Of a DNA stretch of 64,000 nucleotides, positions 1-9,183 are shown piece by piece. Under the pieces are notes generated by a model, which saw only the letters and a list, made by a program, of their open reading frames with translations, made no database searches and was not told where the DNA came from. Location of the stretch: contig NZ_SWBM01000001.1 in NCBI RefSeq assembly GCF_005116465.1, positions 806,001 through 870,000 on the forward strand. The letters are read 5' to 3'. Position numbers and translations under genes: made by a program. Origin of the DNA: Robertmurraya kyonggiensis. GTDB taxonomy: Bacteria; Bacillota; Bacilli; Bacillales; Cytobacillaceae. Position 1 is the first letter of the stretch. Each line of letters begins with the position of its first letter.

Positions 1-984
1 CATGATGAAGATGCTTTAAAGTCAATTGAACAGTTTTTCATCACAACAAAAAGAGTGATGACAGAAAATAATCGCAAACAAGCCCTAGTACTTGAAGGCT
101 CACGGGTGCTTCCAAACGATCATGGCATGGCTCCAGGAATGATTTTACAAGAAAAAGAACGGTCCTATATGTTGCTGCCTGGACCACCCAAAGAAATGCA
201 GCCGATGTATACAGTGTATGGAGAGACGGCGATCCTAAATTTTCTTCAACCACAAGATAAAATTGTTTCTCGTGTCCTTCGTTTCTTCGGTATCGGTGAA
301 TCACTATTAGAAACTGAAATTGAAGACCTAATCGATGAACAGCAAAATCCGACGATTGCCCCACTTGCTGCTGATGGCGAGGTTACACTTCGATTGACAG
401 CAAAGGAAAAAACGGAAGAGCTTGCCAATCAATTGATAAAGGCAACGGAAAAGAAAATTCTTGACCGTGTCGGACAATATTTTTATGGCTATGATTCTAC
501 CTCTCTCATGCAGGAACTTTTTAATGATCTACAAAAACGAGATTTAACTCTGGCTTGTGCTGAGAGCCTAACCGGTGGATTGTTTCAGCAGGAAATCACT
601 TCGATTTCTGGAGCAGGAGACGTGTTTAAAGGTGGCGTTGTCTGCTATGCTACTGAAATAAAAAACAGAGTGCTACATGTGAAGCAGGAAACTTTAGAAA
701 CTAAGGGTGCTGTCAGTAGCGCCACAGCTATCGAACTCGCAGAAAATGTCAGAGATCTACTGCAGGCTGATATTGGGATTAGTTTTACAGGCGTTGCTGG
801 ACCAACCGAACAGGAAGGAAAACCAGTGGGTATGGTATTCGTCGGTTTATCTATTGCTGGTCGAGAGACTCAAGCTGTTCAGCTTCAACTTGCAGGAACA
901 AGAGCGGGAATCAGAGTACGAACAGTGAAGCACGGGTGTGCTCTATTACTAAATAGTTTAAAGGATTCACAGAATGCGATTTAA
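1..984 (+). CDS. cinA: CinA, competence/damage-inducible protein with NMN deamidase domain (5' truncated by window)
   Basis: The reading frame is open from base 1, so the start lies upstream; 327 residues are visible of a family that is usually about 415. The visible part holds the end of the MoeA-like (COG1058) domain, with the PGPPKEM motif, and the complete C-terminal CinA/PncC domain, with CAESLTGG and the GVAGP motif. PncC-type domains deamidate nicotinamide mononucleotide in pyridine nucleotide salvage. Position directly before recA is the usual one in Bacillaceae. The gap to recA holds its own promoter and LexA site, so recA need not depend on cinA transcription. Confidence is high from motifs and context. 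Confidence 0.95.
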   Translation, partial: HDEDALKSIEQFFITTKRVMTENNRKQALVLEGSRVLPNDHGMAPGMILQEKERSYMLLPGPPKEMQPMYTVYGETAILNFLQPQDKIVSRVLRFFGIGESLLETEIEDLIDEQQNPTIAPLAADGEVTLRLTAKEKTEELANQLIKATEKKILDRVGQYFYGYDSTSLMQELFNDLQKRDLTLACAESLTGGLFQQEITSISGAGDVFKGGVVCYATEIKNRVLHVKQETLETKGAVSSATAIELAENVRDLLQADIGISFTGVAGPTEQEGKPVGMVFVGLSIAGRETQAVQLQLAGTRAGIRVRTVKHGCALLLNSLKDSQNAI

Positions 985-1111
985 TGTATTCTGTGATTTT
1001 TCTTTTCTGATAATGACTTGAAAAGTTCTTTCTGCGTAGGAATTCTGTTCGAATTGAACGTTTTGCTTAATGGGATGAAAGATTTATCAGTAAAATTCGG
1101 TTGAAAAAAAT

Positions 1112-1125
1112 CGAATGGATGTTCG
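1112..1125 (+). promoter_or_regulatory. LexA (SOS) box upstream of recA
   Basis: CGAATGGATGTTCG matches the Bacillus SOS box CGAAC-N4-GTTCG at nearly every position. It lies 9 bp upstream of the recA -35 element. LexA is encoded in this window (27987-28610). Confidence 0.8.
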
Positions 1126-1134
1126 ATTTTTCTC

Positions 1135-1163
1135 TCGACAAACGAATTTAAAACAGGTATAGT
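1135..1163 (+). promoter_or_regulatory. Sigma-A type promoter of recA
   Basis: -35 TCGACA (1135-1140), 17-bp spacer, -10 TATAGT (1158-1163), about 70 bp before the recA start. Confidence 0.7.
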
Positions 1164-1230
1164 AGAGATAGGTTTTTGAGAAGAAAGCTAAATAATGATA
1201 TATGTGTTATTTAATAAGGAGGAATTTATT

Positions 1231-2271
1231 GTGAGTGATCGTAAAGCAGCCTTAGAAATGGCGTTAAAACAAATAGAAAAGCAATTTGGTAAAGGTTCAA
1301 TCATGAAACTTGGGGAGCAAACTGATCGTCAAATAGCAGTTTCACCAAGTGGTTCTTTAGCATTGGACGCTGCACTTGGCATTGGGGGATATCCAAAGGG
1401 ACGTATTATTGAAATCTATGGACCTGAAAGTTCAGGTAAAACAACAGTAGCTTTACACGCGATTGCGGAGGTACAAGCAACTGGAGGACAGGCTGCATTT
1501 ATTGATGCCGAGCATGCTTTGGATCCTGTTTATGCTTCAAAATTAGGTGTTAATATTGATGAATTGCTTTTATCACAGCCAGATACTGGGGAACAAGCGC
1601 TTGAAATCGCAGAAGCTTTAGTACGTAGTGGTGCTGTAGATATTCTAGTAATTGACTCAGTAGCTGCACTTGTTCCGAAAGCCGAGATCGAAGGAGAAAT
1701 GGGAGACTCACACATGGGGTTACAGGCCCGTTTAATGTCTCAAGCTCTTCGTAAGCTTTCAGGTGCTATTAATAAATCAAAGACAATTGCCATTTTTATT
1801 AACCAAGTTCGTGAAAAGATTGGTGTTATGTTCGGAAACCCTGAGACTACACCTGGTGGAAGAGCATTAAAGTTTTATAGCTCTGTACGTGTAGAAGTCC
1901 GTCGTTCGGAGACATTGAAGCAAGGTAATGAAATGGTTGGTAATAAGACTAAGATCAAAATTGTGAAGAATAAAGTAGCTCCTCCATTCCGTACTGCCGA
2001 AGTAGATATCATGTACGGTGAAGGTATTTCTAAAGAAGGAGAGATTATAGATATCGGTTCTGATTTAGAAATTGTTCAAAAGAGTGGAGCTTGGTATTCT
2101 TATAACGGTGAGCGTATTGGACAAGGACGCGAGAATGCTAAGTTATTCTTGAAGGAAAATCCAGAGCTACGCCTTGAGATTCAACAAAAAATCCGTGATC
2201 ATTATGGTCTTGATGGGGTTCAAGTATTACCTGAAGATGATGGTCAAGAAGAATTGGAATTAATGGAATAA
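1231..2271 (+). CDS. recA: Recombinase RecA
   Basis: RecA forms filaments on single-stranded DNA, drives homologous strand exchange and triggers LexA self-cleavage. The GTG at 1231 is the chosen start: it follows AAGGAGG and gives a 346-residue protein beginning [22 protein letters not shown], the usual RecA N-terminus (family about 348). An upstream in-frame ATG at 1195 has no such site. Walker [10 protein letters not shown] is at about residues 64-72, and the protein ends in the usual acidic tail ([13 protein letters not shown]). The gene has its own promoter and LexA box and is followed by a strong terminator. Confidence 0.98.
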   Translation: MSDRKAALEMALKQIEKQFGKGSIMKLGEQTDRQIAVSPSGSLALDAALGIGGYPKGRIIEIYGPESSGKTTVALHAIAEVQATGGQAAFIDAEHALDPVYASKLGVNIDELLLSQPDTGEQALEIAEALVRSGAVDILVIDSVAALVPKAEIEGEMGDSHMGLQARLMSQALRKLSGAINKSKTIAIFINQVREKIGVMFGNPETTPGGRALKFYSSVRVEVRRSETLKQGNEMVGNKTKIKIVKNKVAPPFRTAEVDIMYGEGISKEGEIIDIGSDLEIVQKSGAWYSYNGERIGQGRENAKLFLKENPELRLEIQQKIRDHYGLDGVQVLPEDDGQEELELME

Positions 2272-2280
2272 GCTAAGTGG

Positions 2281-2310
2281 CAGCAAAGCGAAATCGCTTT
2301 GCTGTTTTTT
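2281..2310 (+). terminator. Rho-independent terminator of recA
   Basis: An 11-bp perfect stem (CAGCAAAGCGA / TCGCTTTGCTG) is followed by six T residues. Confidence 0.9.
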
Positions 2311-2359
2311 AAAGCTTTATAGTATCCTTTTAGTTGGAAAAACCCGTCAATTCAGATAC

Positions 2360-2388
2360 TTGACAATAAAATTTCACACCTTTACAAT
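2360..2388 (+). promoter_or_regulatory. Sigma-A type promoter of rny
   Basis: -35 TTGACA (2360-2365), 17-bp spacer, -10 TACAAT (2383-2388). The implied leader before rny is about 130 nt and contains no other gene. Confidence 0.65.
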
Positions 2389-2524
2389 TAATATGTATAT
2401 TTTACAATTTTTAATGATGATTAAAACGTGAAAAAGCCTTTGTGCTGTATGTTGATGAAGAACAATGTACATGCCGACAGTTTAGAAACGTAAAAAACAA
2501 AAGTTCATAGCAAGAGGAGGTGAA

Positions 2525-4090
2525 ATGATGGATTTAGTACCTGTAATCATCTCCATTTTGCTTGGCCTGTTCGTCGGTGCAGTTGTTGGCTATTTTGTTC
2601 GTAAATCCGTTGCTAAAGCAAAGCTTGTAGGCGCTAAAGATGCGGCGGAGCAAATTTTAGAGGATGCGAAGCGTGATGCAGACTCTATTAAAAAAGAAGC
2701 TCTGCTAGAAGCAAAGGATGAAATTCACAAGCTTCGAACAGAAGCTGAACGTGAAGTTCGTGATCGAAGAAATGAGTTGCAAAAACAAGAAAATCGTTTG
2801 ATGCAAAAAGAGGAAAACCTGGATCGAAAAGATGAATCGTTGGATAAACGTGAATCGCAATTAGAAAAGAGGGACGATTCTCTTAACAAAAAACAACAGC
2901 ATATTGAAGAGATGGAAAGCAAAGTGGACGAGATCTTAAAAAGGCAACAAACTGAGCTAGAACGCATCTCAGGCTTAACTCGTGATGAGGCAAGATCCAT
3001 CATTTTAGAGCGAATGGATAAGGAATTATCACATGAAGTCGCTCTAATGATTAAAGAGAGTGAAAATAAAGCAAAAGAAGAAGCGGACAAGAAGGCAAAA
3101 GAAATCTTGTCACTAGCGATTCAGCGATGTGCAGCAGACCACGTGGCAGAAACCACTGTATCTGTTGTAAGCTTGCCAAATGATGAAATGAAAGGTCGCA
3201 TCATTGGTCGTGAGGGCCGTAATATTCGTACGCTTGAAACTCTTACAGGTATCGACCTTATTATCGACGATACACCAGAAGCTGTTATTCTTTCGGGATT
3301 TGATCCAATTAGAAGAGAAACGGCTAGGTTAGCTTTAGAGAAGCTAGTTCAAGATGGTCGTATTCACCCAGCACGTATTGAAGAAATGGTGGATAAAGCT
3401 CGTCGTGAAGTGGATGAACACATTCGTGAAATTGGTGAACAAACGACCTTTGAAGTTGGGGTTCATGGTCTCCATCCAGACTTAATTAAAATTTTGGGCC
3501 GCTTAAAGTTCCGTACAAGCTATGGTCAAAATGTTCTTAAGCATTCCATTGAGGTTGCTCAACTTTCTGGCTTACTTGCTGCAGAACTTGGTGAGGATGA
3601 GACATTGGCACGCCGTGCAGGATTGCTTCATGATATCGGTAAAGCAATTGACCATGAAGTAGAAGGAAGTCATGTTGAAATTGGTGTTGAGCTTGCAACG
3701 AAGTATAAAGAGCACCCAGTTGTCATCAATAGCATTGCTTCACATCATGGCGATAGCGAACCAACGTCTGTCATTGCTGTCTTAGTAGCAGCGGCTGATG
3801 CCTTGAGTGCTGCTAGACCAGGTGCAAGAAGAGAGACGCTAGAGAATTACATTCGTCGCTTAGAGAAGCTTGAAGAGATTTCTGAGTCTTATGAAGGCGT
3901 TGAGAAATCATTTGCTATTCAAGCTGGTCGTGAAGTACGAATTATCGTAAAACCAGACCAAATTGACGATTTAGAGTCTCATCGACTTGCAAGAGATATC
4001 CGTAAGAAAATCGAAGCGGAACTCGACTACCCAGGTCATATTAAGGTAACAGTAATACGTGAAACAAGAGCAGTTGAATACGCAAAATAA
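2525..4090 (+). CDS. rny: Ribonuclease Y
   Basis: RNase Y is the membrane-anchored endoribonuclease that starts bulk mRNA decay in Bacillus. The 521-residue product matches family length (B. subtilis 520). It has one N-terminal membrane segment (about residues 4-24), a long charged coiled coil (about 30-200), a KH domain with IIGREGRN, and an HD domain with the GLLHDIGKA motif. Two adjacent ATG codons (2525, 2528) follow AGAGGAGGTG; the second has the better spacing and would give 520 residues. RicA, a subunit of the complex that works with RNase Y, is encoded at 10730-11161. Confidence 0.98.
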   Translation: MMDLVPVIISILLGLFVGAVVGYFVRKSVAKAKLVGAKDAAEQILEDAKRDADSIKKEALLEAKDEIHKLRTEAEREVRDRRNELQKQENRLMQKEENLDRKDESLDKRESQLEKRDDSLNKKQQHIEEMESKVDEILKRQQTELERISGLTRDEARSIILERMDKELSHEVALMIKESENKAKEEADKKAKEILSLAIQRCAADHVAETTVSVVSLPNDEMKGRIIGREGRNIRTLETLTGIDLIIDDTPEAVILSGFDPIRRETARLALEKLVQDGRIHPARIEEMVDKARREVDEHIREIGEQTTFEVGVHGLHPDLIKILGRLKFRTSYGQNVLKHSIEVAQLSGLLAAELGEDETLARRAGLLHDIGKAIDHEVEGSHVEIGVELATKYKEHPVVINSIASHHGDSEPTSVIAVLVAAADALSAARPGARRETLENYIRRLEKLEEISESYEGVEKSFAIQAGREVRIIVKPDQIDDLESHRLARDIRKKIEAELDYPGHIKVTVIRETRAVEYAK

Positions 4091-4120
4091 AACGGTGCAT
4101 ATTGCATCGTTTTATTTTTT
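4090..4120 (+). terminator. Terminator of rny
   Basis: Hairpin AAACGGTGCA / TGCATCGTTTT with one wobble pair, then a T-rich run. Confidence 0.85.
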
Positions 4121-4239
4121 TGATAGGCGGATTTTGGGATAGTTAACTATTTTCTTTAAAGCCATCTCACGTTTTATAAAATATAAGCATTCTGTGCTAT
4201 AATGGACTACTAGAATGAGAAGTAGAAAGGGATTAACAT

Positions 4240-5037
4240 ATGGATATTTTGTTTGTTGGTGATGTAGTAGGGTCTCCGGGCCGTGATATGATCACAGAAT
4301 ATGTTCCGAAGCTAAAAGAAAAATACCGTCCACATATTACAATCATTAATGGTGAAAATGCTGCTGGCGGAAAAGGAATCACAGAAAAAATTTATCGTAG
4401 CTTCTTAGAGGTTGGTGCACAAGCAGTAACTATGGGAAATCATACTTGGGACAACCGTGAAATATTTGAGTTTATTGATAAGGCCAAGTATCTTGTAAGG
4501 CCAGCTAATTTTCCTGAAAATAATCCTGGTAAGGGGATTGTTTACATAAAAATGAACCAGATTGAAGTTGCAGTCATCAATTTACAAGGCCGTACGTTTT
4601 TGCCTCCAAGTGACGATCCGTTTTTGAAGGCTGATGAACTCATTGCAGAAGCAAAGGAGAGAACGCCGTTCATTTTTGTTGATTTTCATGGAGAAGCAAC
4701 AAGTGAAAAGCAGGCTATGGGATGGTATTTGGATGGTAGAGTTTCTGCTGTGGTTGGGACTCACACTCATGTTCAAACTGCTGATAACCGCGTCTTGCCA
4801 CAAGGAACAGCTTATATATCAGATGTTGGCATGACAGGACCGTATGATGGGATATTAGGAATGGACCGTGAGATTGTATTAAAGCGTTTCTTAACCAATC
4901 TTCCAGTTCGTTTTGAAGTTCCTACAGCTGGACGTACTCAATTAAGTGCGGTCTTAATTCAATTAGATGATAAAACAGGTTTAGCGAAAAAAATCGAACG
5001 AATTTTAATAAATGAAGATCACCCATTCTTTTCCTAG
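4240..5037 (+). CDS. ymdB: YmdB-type metallophosphodiesterase
   Basis: 265 residues, equal to the B. subtilis YmdB family length. Metal-binding motifs of the calcineurin-like YmdB fold are clear: GDVVGSPGRD at the N-terminus, NGENAAGGKGI, GNHTWDN and GTHTHVQTAD. YmdB hydrolyses cyclic nucleotides and in B. subtilis influences the choice between motility and biofilm gene expression. It sits just after rny, the conserved order, with its own apparent -10 TATAAT at 4198-4203 and an intervening terminator, so it is probably transcribed separately. Confidence 0.95.
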   Translation: MDILFVGDVVGSPGRDMITEYVPKLKEKYRPHITIINGENAAGGKGITEKIYRSFLEVGAQAVTMGNHTWDNREIFEFIDKAKYLVRPANFPENNPGKGIVYIKMNQIEVAVINLQGRTFLPPSDDPFLKADELIAEAKERTPFIFVDFHGEATSEKQAMGWYLDGRVSAVVGTHTHVQTADNRVLPQGTAYISDVGMTGPYDGILGMDREIVLKRFLTNLPVRFEVPTAGRTQLSAVLIQLDDKTGLAKKIERILINEDHPFFS

Positions 5038-5118
5038 TTGAATTTTGTAAAAGAACTAGGTGAAAATCGCTTTTCCTTGTGAAATTATTTGCCCCATTTT
5101 TTCCATTATTTCGTCCAA

Positions 5119-5148
5119 GCTGGAATATGTTTTTTCTGCTTGGAATAT
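5119..5148 (+). promoter_or_regulatory. Candidate sigma-H promoter of spoVS
   Basis: GCTGGAATA (-35-like), 12-bp spacer and GAATAT (-10-like) resemble the sigma-H pattern AGGAWW / GAAT with correct spacing. The first A of AGGA is replaced by T. spoVS is known to be sigma-H dependent in B. subtilis; the assignment here is inference. Confidence 0.4.
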
Positions 5149-5223
5149 AGTAGCAATGGAATCATATATACCTGACTGTCCAATACGAGGGCATCAGGAG
5201 GGGTTAATGAGGAGGAGCTAGGA

Positions 5224-5484
5224 ATGGAAATATTAAAAGTTTCAGCAAAATCTAATCCTAATTCTGTAGCTGGTGCGCTTGCCGGAGTTCTGCGCGAAAG
5301 AGGTGCTGCAGAAATCCAGGCGATCGGGGCGGGTGCATTGAATCAAGCCGTGAAGGCAGTAGCAATCGCAAGAGGATTCGTGGCACCTAGCGGCGTAGAT
5401 TTAATCTGCATCCCGGCCTTTACAGACATCCTGATTGATGGAGAGGAACGAACAGCAATTAAGCTTATTGTCGAACCTAGATAA
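5224..5484 (+). CDS. spoVS: Stage V sporulation protein S
   Basis: An 86-residue protein almost identical in pattern to SpoVS: MEILKVSAKSNPNSVAGALAG at the start and repeated Ala/Gly-rich helices. SpoVS has an Alba-like fold and is thought to bind nucleic acid; in B. subtilis it is needed for progress beyond stage V. The start follows GAGGAGG. The gene stands alone between ymdB and korA with its own terminator. Confidence 0.97.
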   Translation: MEILKVSAKSNPNSVAGALAGVLRERGAAEIQAIGAGALNQAVKAVAIARGFVAPSGVDLICIPAFTDILIDGEERTAIKLIVEPR

Positions 5485-5500
5485 CAGCAAAAGTGATGAC

Positions 5501-5527
5501 CCTGTTTGCTATGCAAGCAGGTTTTTT
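5501..5527 (+). terminator. Terminator of spoVS
   Basis: Hairpin CCTGTTTGC / GCAAGCAGG (one wobble), followed by TTTTTT. Confidence 0.88.
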
Positions 5528-5881
5528 CTTTCTAAAAACAAAAAATAATTAACTATTATTAATGTATTTGAAATGAAAAAATATTCATAATTTCGTCAAT
5601 ATTTGCTCGGAAAGACTTGCATTTTTTACTACATAGGTCTAGAATTGAAAGCGTTTAGTACCCTTCTTTTTCAAAGGTTTGAGATCAGGAATTGTACTAC
5701 TCATGAGGAAATTTCTAAATGTTGGATTATGGTTATTAATACGAATTTTATAAAATAGATAGAATTTTTTATCAATATCATATTCGTTTTTTTAACTTTA
5801 ATAATGCATTATGAAATGAACTCGCATAGATTAAATAATCATTTTTACATATTTCTTAATGTATCCGAAGGGGTGTAAGAC
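5528..5881. other. AT-rich intergenic region before korA
   Basis: About 350 bp without a credible reading frame. Very AT-rich; no clear RNA fold or repeat seen. It presumably carries the korAB promoter, but I could not pick one with confidence. Confidence 0.5.
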
Positions 5882-7615
5882 ATGATCAATCAACTTTCTT
5901 GGAAAGTTGGCGGACAACAAGGGGAAGGTATTGAAAGTACTGGGGAAATTTTTTCAATTGCTCTGAATCGTATGGGCTACTACTTGTATGGTTACCGTCA
6001 CTTTTCATCACGAATCAAAGGCGGACATACGAACAACAAAATCCGCGTAAGCACAACACAGGTGCGGTCTATCTCCGATGATTTAGACATTTTGGTTGCG
6101 TTTGACCAAGAAACAGTAGATCTGAACTACAAAGAACTTCATGACAAAGGGGTTATTATCGCAGACGCGAAATTTGACCCGAAGCAACCAGAAGATACGA
6201 ATGCTGCATTATATGCGGTGCCATTTACAGATCTTGCAACAGAACTTGGAACATCTCTAATGAAAAACATGGTCGCAGTTGGTGCTACATGTGCTGTATT
6301 AGATTTAGATATTAATAGCTTCAGAGAAGTAGTACAAGAGATTTTCGGTAAAAAGGGTCAACAAGTCGTTGACAAGAACATGGAAGCAGTAAAAGCTGGC
6401 TTTGATTATATGAAGAGTCAAATTTCTGATGACACAGTTATGCAGTTAGAAAAAGCAGACGGTAAAAAACGTCTATTTATGATTGGGAACGATGCGATCG
6501 CTCTTGGTGCGCTTGCTGGGGGATGCCGCTTTATGGCTGCTTATCCAATCACTCCTGCTTCAGAGATTATGGAGTATTTAATTCAAAAGCTACCAGCACT
6601 TGGTGGTGCTGTTATTCAGACAGAAGACGAGATTGCAGCAGCTACAATGGCGATCGGAGCAAACTATGCAGGGGTTCGTGCTTTAACGGCATCTGCAGGT
6701 CCTGGTCTATCATTAAAAATGGAAGCAATCGGTCTTTCTGGGATTACAGAACAACCGCTTGTAATCGTAGATACTCAACGTGGTGGTCCATCTACAGGAT
6801 TGCCAACGAAACAAGAACAATCAGACTTAATGGCGATGATTTATGGTACACACGGTGAAATTCCAAAAATCGTTATGGCACCAAGTACTGTACAAGAAGC
6901 ATTCTATGATACTGCTGAAGCTTTTAATCTAGCTGAAGAATATCAATGTCCTGTCATTGTTCTATCAGACTTACAATTATCATTAGGGAAACAAACTGTT
7001 GAACCTCTTGATTATAGTAAAGTGGAAATTCGTCGTGGAAAGCTTCAACAAGAAGAACTTCCAGAGATTGAAAATAAAGGTTATTTCAAACGTTATGAAG
7101 TGACAGAAGATGGAGTTTCTCCTCGTGTAATTCCTGGTATGAAAAATGGTATCCACCATGTTACTGGGGTAGAGCATGATGAAACTGGTAAGCCATCTGA
7201 ATCAGCTGTGAACCGTAATGCACAAATGGATAAACGTTTCCGTAAGATAGAGAATATTAAATTTAATACACCAGTTTATAAAAATGCTCCTCATGAAGAA
7301 GCGGATATTCTGATTGTAGGATTTAACTCAACTCGTGGGGCAATAGAAGAGGCAATTACTCGCCTTGAGAAGGATGGTTTAAAAATCAACCATGCTCATA
7401 TTCGTTTAATCCATCCGTTCCCAACAGATGAATTACTTCCATTAGTGAAGTCAGCTAAAAAAGTACTGGTAGTAGAAAATAATGCTACTGGACAATTGGC
7501 GAATATTCTAAAGATGAACGTCGGACATGCTGAAAAAGTAACAAAGCAATTGAAATACGACGGAAATCCATTCTTGCCACATGAAATTTATACAAAATGC
7601 AAGGAGCTGTTCTAA
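5882..7615 (+). CDS. korA: 2-oxoacid:ferredoxin oxidoreductase subunit alpha (gamma-alpha fusion)
   Basis: 577 residues. The N-terminal ~190 residues are the gamma domain (GGQQGEGIESTGEIF, FSSRIKGGHTNN). The rest is the pyruvate-flavodoxin oxidoreductase alpha domain (AAYPITPASEIMEYL, TASAGPGLSLK) with a C-terminal domain containing the VVENNATGQL motif. With KorB it oxidatively decarboxylates a 2-oxoacid, most likely 2-oxoglutarate, to the acyl-CoA and reduces ferredoxin. The start follows AAGGGGTG. The pair is common between spoVS and miaB in Bacillaceae but missing from the B. subtilis locus, where tdh-kbl sits. Substrate choice is inferred from family, not seen. Confidence 0.92.
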   Translation: MINQLSWKVGGQQGEGIESTGEIFSIALNRMGYYLYGYRHFSSRIKGGHTNNKIRVSTTQVRSISDDLDILVAFDQETVDLNYKELHDKGVIIADAKFDPKQPEDTNAALYAVPFTDLATELGTSLMKNMVAVGATCAVLDLDINSFREVVQEIFGKKGQQVVDKNMEAVKAGFDYMKSQISDDTVMQLEKADGKKRLFMIGNDAIALGALAGGCRFMAAYPITPASEIMEYLIQKLPALGGAVIQTEDEIAAATMAIGANYAGVRALTASAGPGLSLKMEAIGLSGITEQPLVIVDTQRGGPSTGLPTKQEQSDLMAMIYGTHGEIPKIVMAPSTVQEAFYDTAEAFNLAEEYQCPVIVLSDLQLSLGKQTVEPLDYSKVEIRRGKLQQEELPEIENKGYFKRYEVTEDGVSPRVIPGMKNGIHHVTGVEHDETGKPSESAVNRNAQMDKRFRKIENIKFNTPVYKNAPHEEADILIVGFNSTRGAIEEAITRLEKDGLKINHAHIRLIHPFPTDELLPLVKSAKKVLVVENNATGQLANILKMNVGHAEKVTKQLKYDGNPFLPHEIYTKCKELF

Positions 7616-7617
7616 AA

Positions 7618-8484
7618 ATGGCAACTTTTAAAGACTTTAGAAATAATGTAAAGCCGAACTGGTGTCCAGGTTGCGGAGACTTCTCTGTACAAGCGGCAAT
7701 TCAGAGAGCGGCAGCAAATGTCGGTTTAGAGCCAGAACAATTAGCCGTGGTTTCTGGAATCGGTTGTTCTGGACGTATTTCTGGTTACATTAATTCATAT
7801 GGTTTCCATGGGATTCACGGACGCTCCCTTCCAATTGCACAAGGGGTAAAAATGGCTAATCGTGATTTAACTGTTATCGCTTCTGGTGGTGATGGGGATG
7901 GATTCGCGATTGGGATGGGTCATACGATTCATGCGATTCGTCGTAATGTGGATATCACTTATATCGTTATGGATAACCAAATTTATGGTTTAACAAAAGG
8001 TCAGACATCACCAAGATCAGCAACTGGTTTTAAAACAAAATCAACTCCGGGAGGTTCTGTAGAGCAGCCAATTTCACCTATGGAAATGGCCTTAACAGCT
8101 GGAGCAACATTTGTTGCACAAAGTTTTTCTACAGATTTAAAAGACTTAACGGCGTTGATTGAAGCAGGTATTAAGCATAAAGGGTTCTCCTTAATCAATG
8201 TATTTAGTCCTTGTGTAACTTACAACAAGGTGAATACGTACGATTGGTTCAAGGAAAATCTTACGAAGCTAGCAGATATTGAAGACTATGATTCTTCTAA
8301 CCGTGAACAAGCGATGCAAACATTAATGAAGCACAATGGTTTAGTAACAGGGCTTATCTATCAAAATACAGAGCGTCCTTCTTACCAAGAGCTTCTAAAT
8401 GGTTATTCTGAAACACCACTTGCAACTTCAGATTTACAATTAGATGAAGCGCATTTTGAAAAGCTCGTTGCGGAATTTATGTAA
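7618..8484 (+). CDS. korB: 2-oxoacid:ferredoxin oxidoreductase subunit beta
   Basis: 288 residues, the usual KorB length. The thiamine diphosphate-binding beta subunit shows NWCPGCGDFSVQ and GIGCSGR near the N-terminus (cluster cysteines), then GDGDGFAIG with the downstream NQIYGLTKGQ motif that binds ThDP and Mg. The ATG at 7618 is preferred: AAGGAGC precedes it inside the end of korA, 2 bp after the korA stop, so the two are translationally coupled. An in-frame ATG at 7597 would overlap korA needlessly. A terminator follows. Confidence 0.94.
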   Translation: MATFKDFRNNVKPNWCPGCGDFSVQAAIQRAAANVGLEPEQLAVVSGIGCSGRISGYINSYGFHGIHGRSLPIAQGVKMANRDLTVIASGGDGDGFAIGMGHTIHAIRRNVDITYIVMDNQIYGLTKGQTSPRSATGFKTKSTPGGSVEQPISPMEMALTAGATFVAQSFSTDLKDLTALIEAGIKHKGFSLINVFSPCVTYNKVNTYDWFKENLTKLADIEDYDSSNREQAMQTLMKHNGLVTGLIYQNTERPSYQELLNGYSETPLATSDLQLDEAHFEKLVAEFM

Positions 8485-8506
8485 GATCCCATTCTTATAA
8501 GCCTAT

Positions 8507-8547
8507 TAAAACAACCTCAAGATCCTTTGGGGTTGTTTTGTCATTTT
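8507..8547 (+). terminator. Terminator of korAB
   Basis: AAAACAACC / GGTTGTTTT stem with a purine/pyrimidine inner extension, followed by a T-rich tail. Confidence 0.8.
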
Positions 8548-8568
8548 AATAAGCTTGGACTGTGAAAG

Positions 8569-8985
8569 AATGGTTCATGGAAACACTAATAGAAGTGATT
8601 TGGTAAATAGAGTCCCCATGAAGGGCAAATGAAGACACTAATCGAAGCGAGTTGGTAAATAGAGTCCACATGAAAGGTTCATGAAGACACTAATCGAAGT
8701 GATTATGCAAATAGAGTCCGCATGAAAGGCTCATAAAGACACTAATCGAAGTGATTATGCAAATAGAGTCCGCATGAAAGGTTCATGAAGACACTAATCG
8801 AAGCGAGTTGGCAAATAGAGTCCGCATGAAAGGTTCATGAAGACACTGATCGAAGCGAGTTGGTAAATAGAGTCCGCATGAAAGGTTCATGAAGACACTA
8901 ATCGAAGTGATTATGCAAATAGAGTCCGCATGAAAGATTCATAGAGACATTAGTCTATATGAACTTACAAATAGTGTCTTCCGTA
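8569..8985. repeat. 52-bp tandem repeat array, about eight units
   Basis: Eight copies start at a fixed 52-bp step (GACACTA or variant at 8582, 8634, 8686, 8738, 8790, 8842, 8894, 8946). Each unit holds GACACTAATCGAAG, a variable centre (either GTGATTATGC or GCGAGTTGGT/C), then AAATAGAGTCC and CATGAAAGGTTCATGAA. The first and last units are the most diverged. GACACTA and TAGAGTC within each unit are near-complementary, so each can fold a small stem; CATGAA/TTCATG gives a second. No open reading frame spans the array. Confidence 0.93.
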
Positions 8986-9183
8986 GAGGAGATCAACATT
9001 TTGAGTTAGAGACTATATACAGTTCGAAGATTTTTTGTTTTTTACATACAGATAGTGAAAACCTCATGAACAGTAGGTTGCTATTGTATTCGGTCCGTGT
9101 AGGGTTTATACTTTTATAATGTGTGTATTAGTAAATTCGCAAATGAAATTTGGAGTAAATCCTAGTAAGAAAGGAGATTCTTC
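8986..9183. other. Leader region of miaB
   Basis: About 200 bp between the tandem array and miaB. It presumably contains the miaB promoter (TATAAT-like element near 9114-9120); no gene seen. Confidence 0.4.

Noticed and set aside
6523-6858. Long alternative frame inside korA
   Set aside because: Shadow frame of korA with no ribosome site and a Cys/Arg-rich composition unlike real proteins.
8569-8985. Tandem array considered as a CRISPR
   Set aside because: Units are contiguous at 52 bp with no unique spacers, and no cas genes are present.
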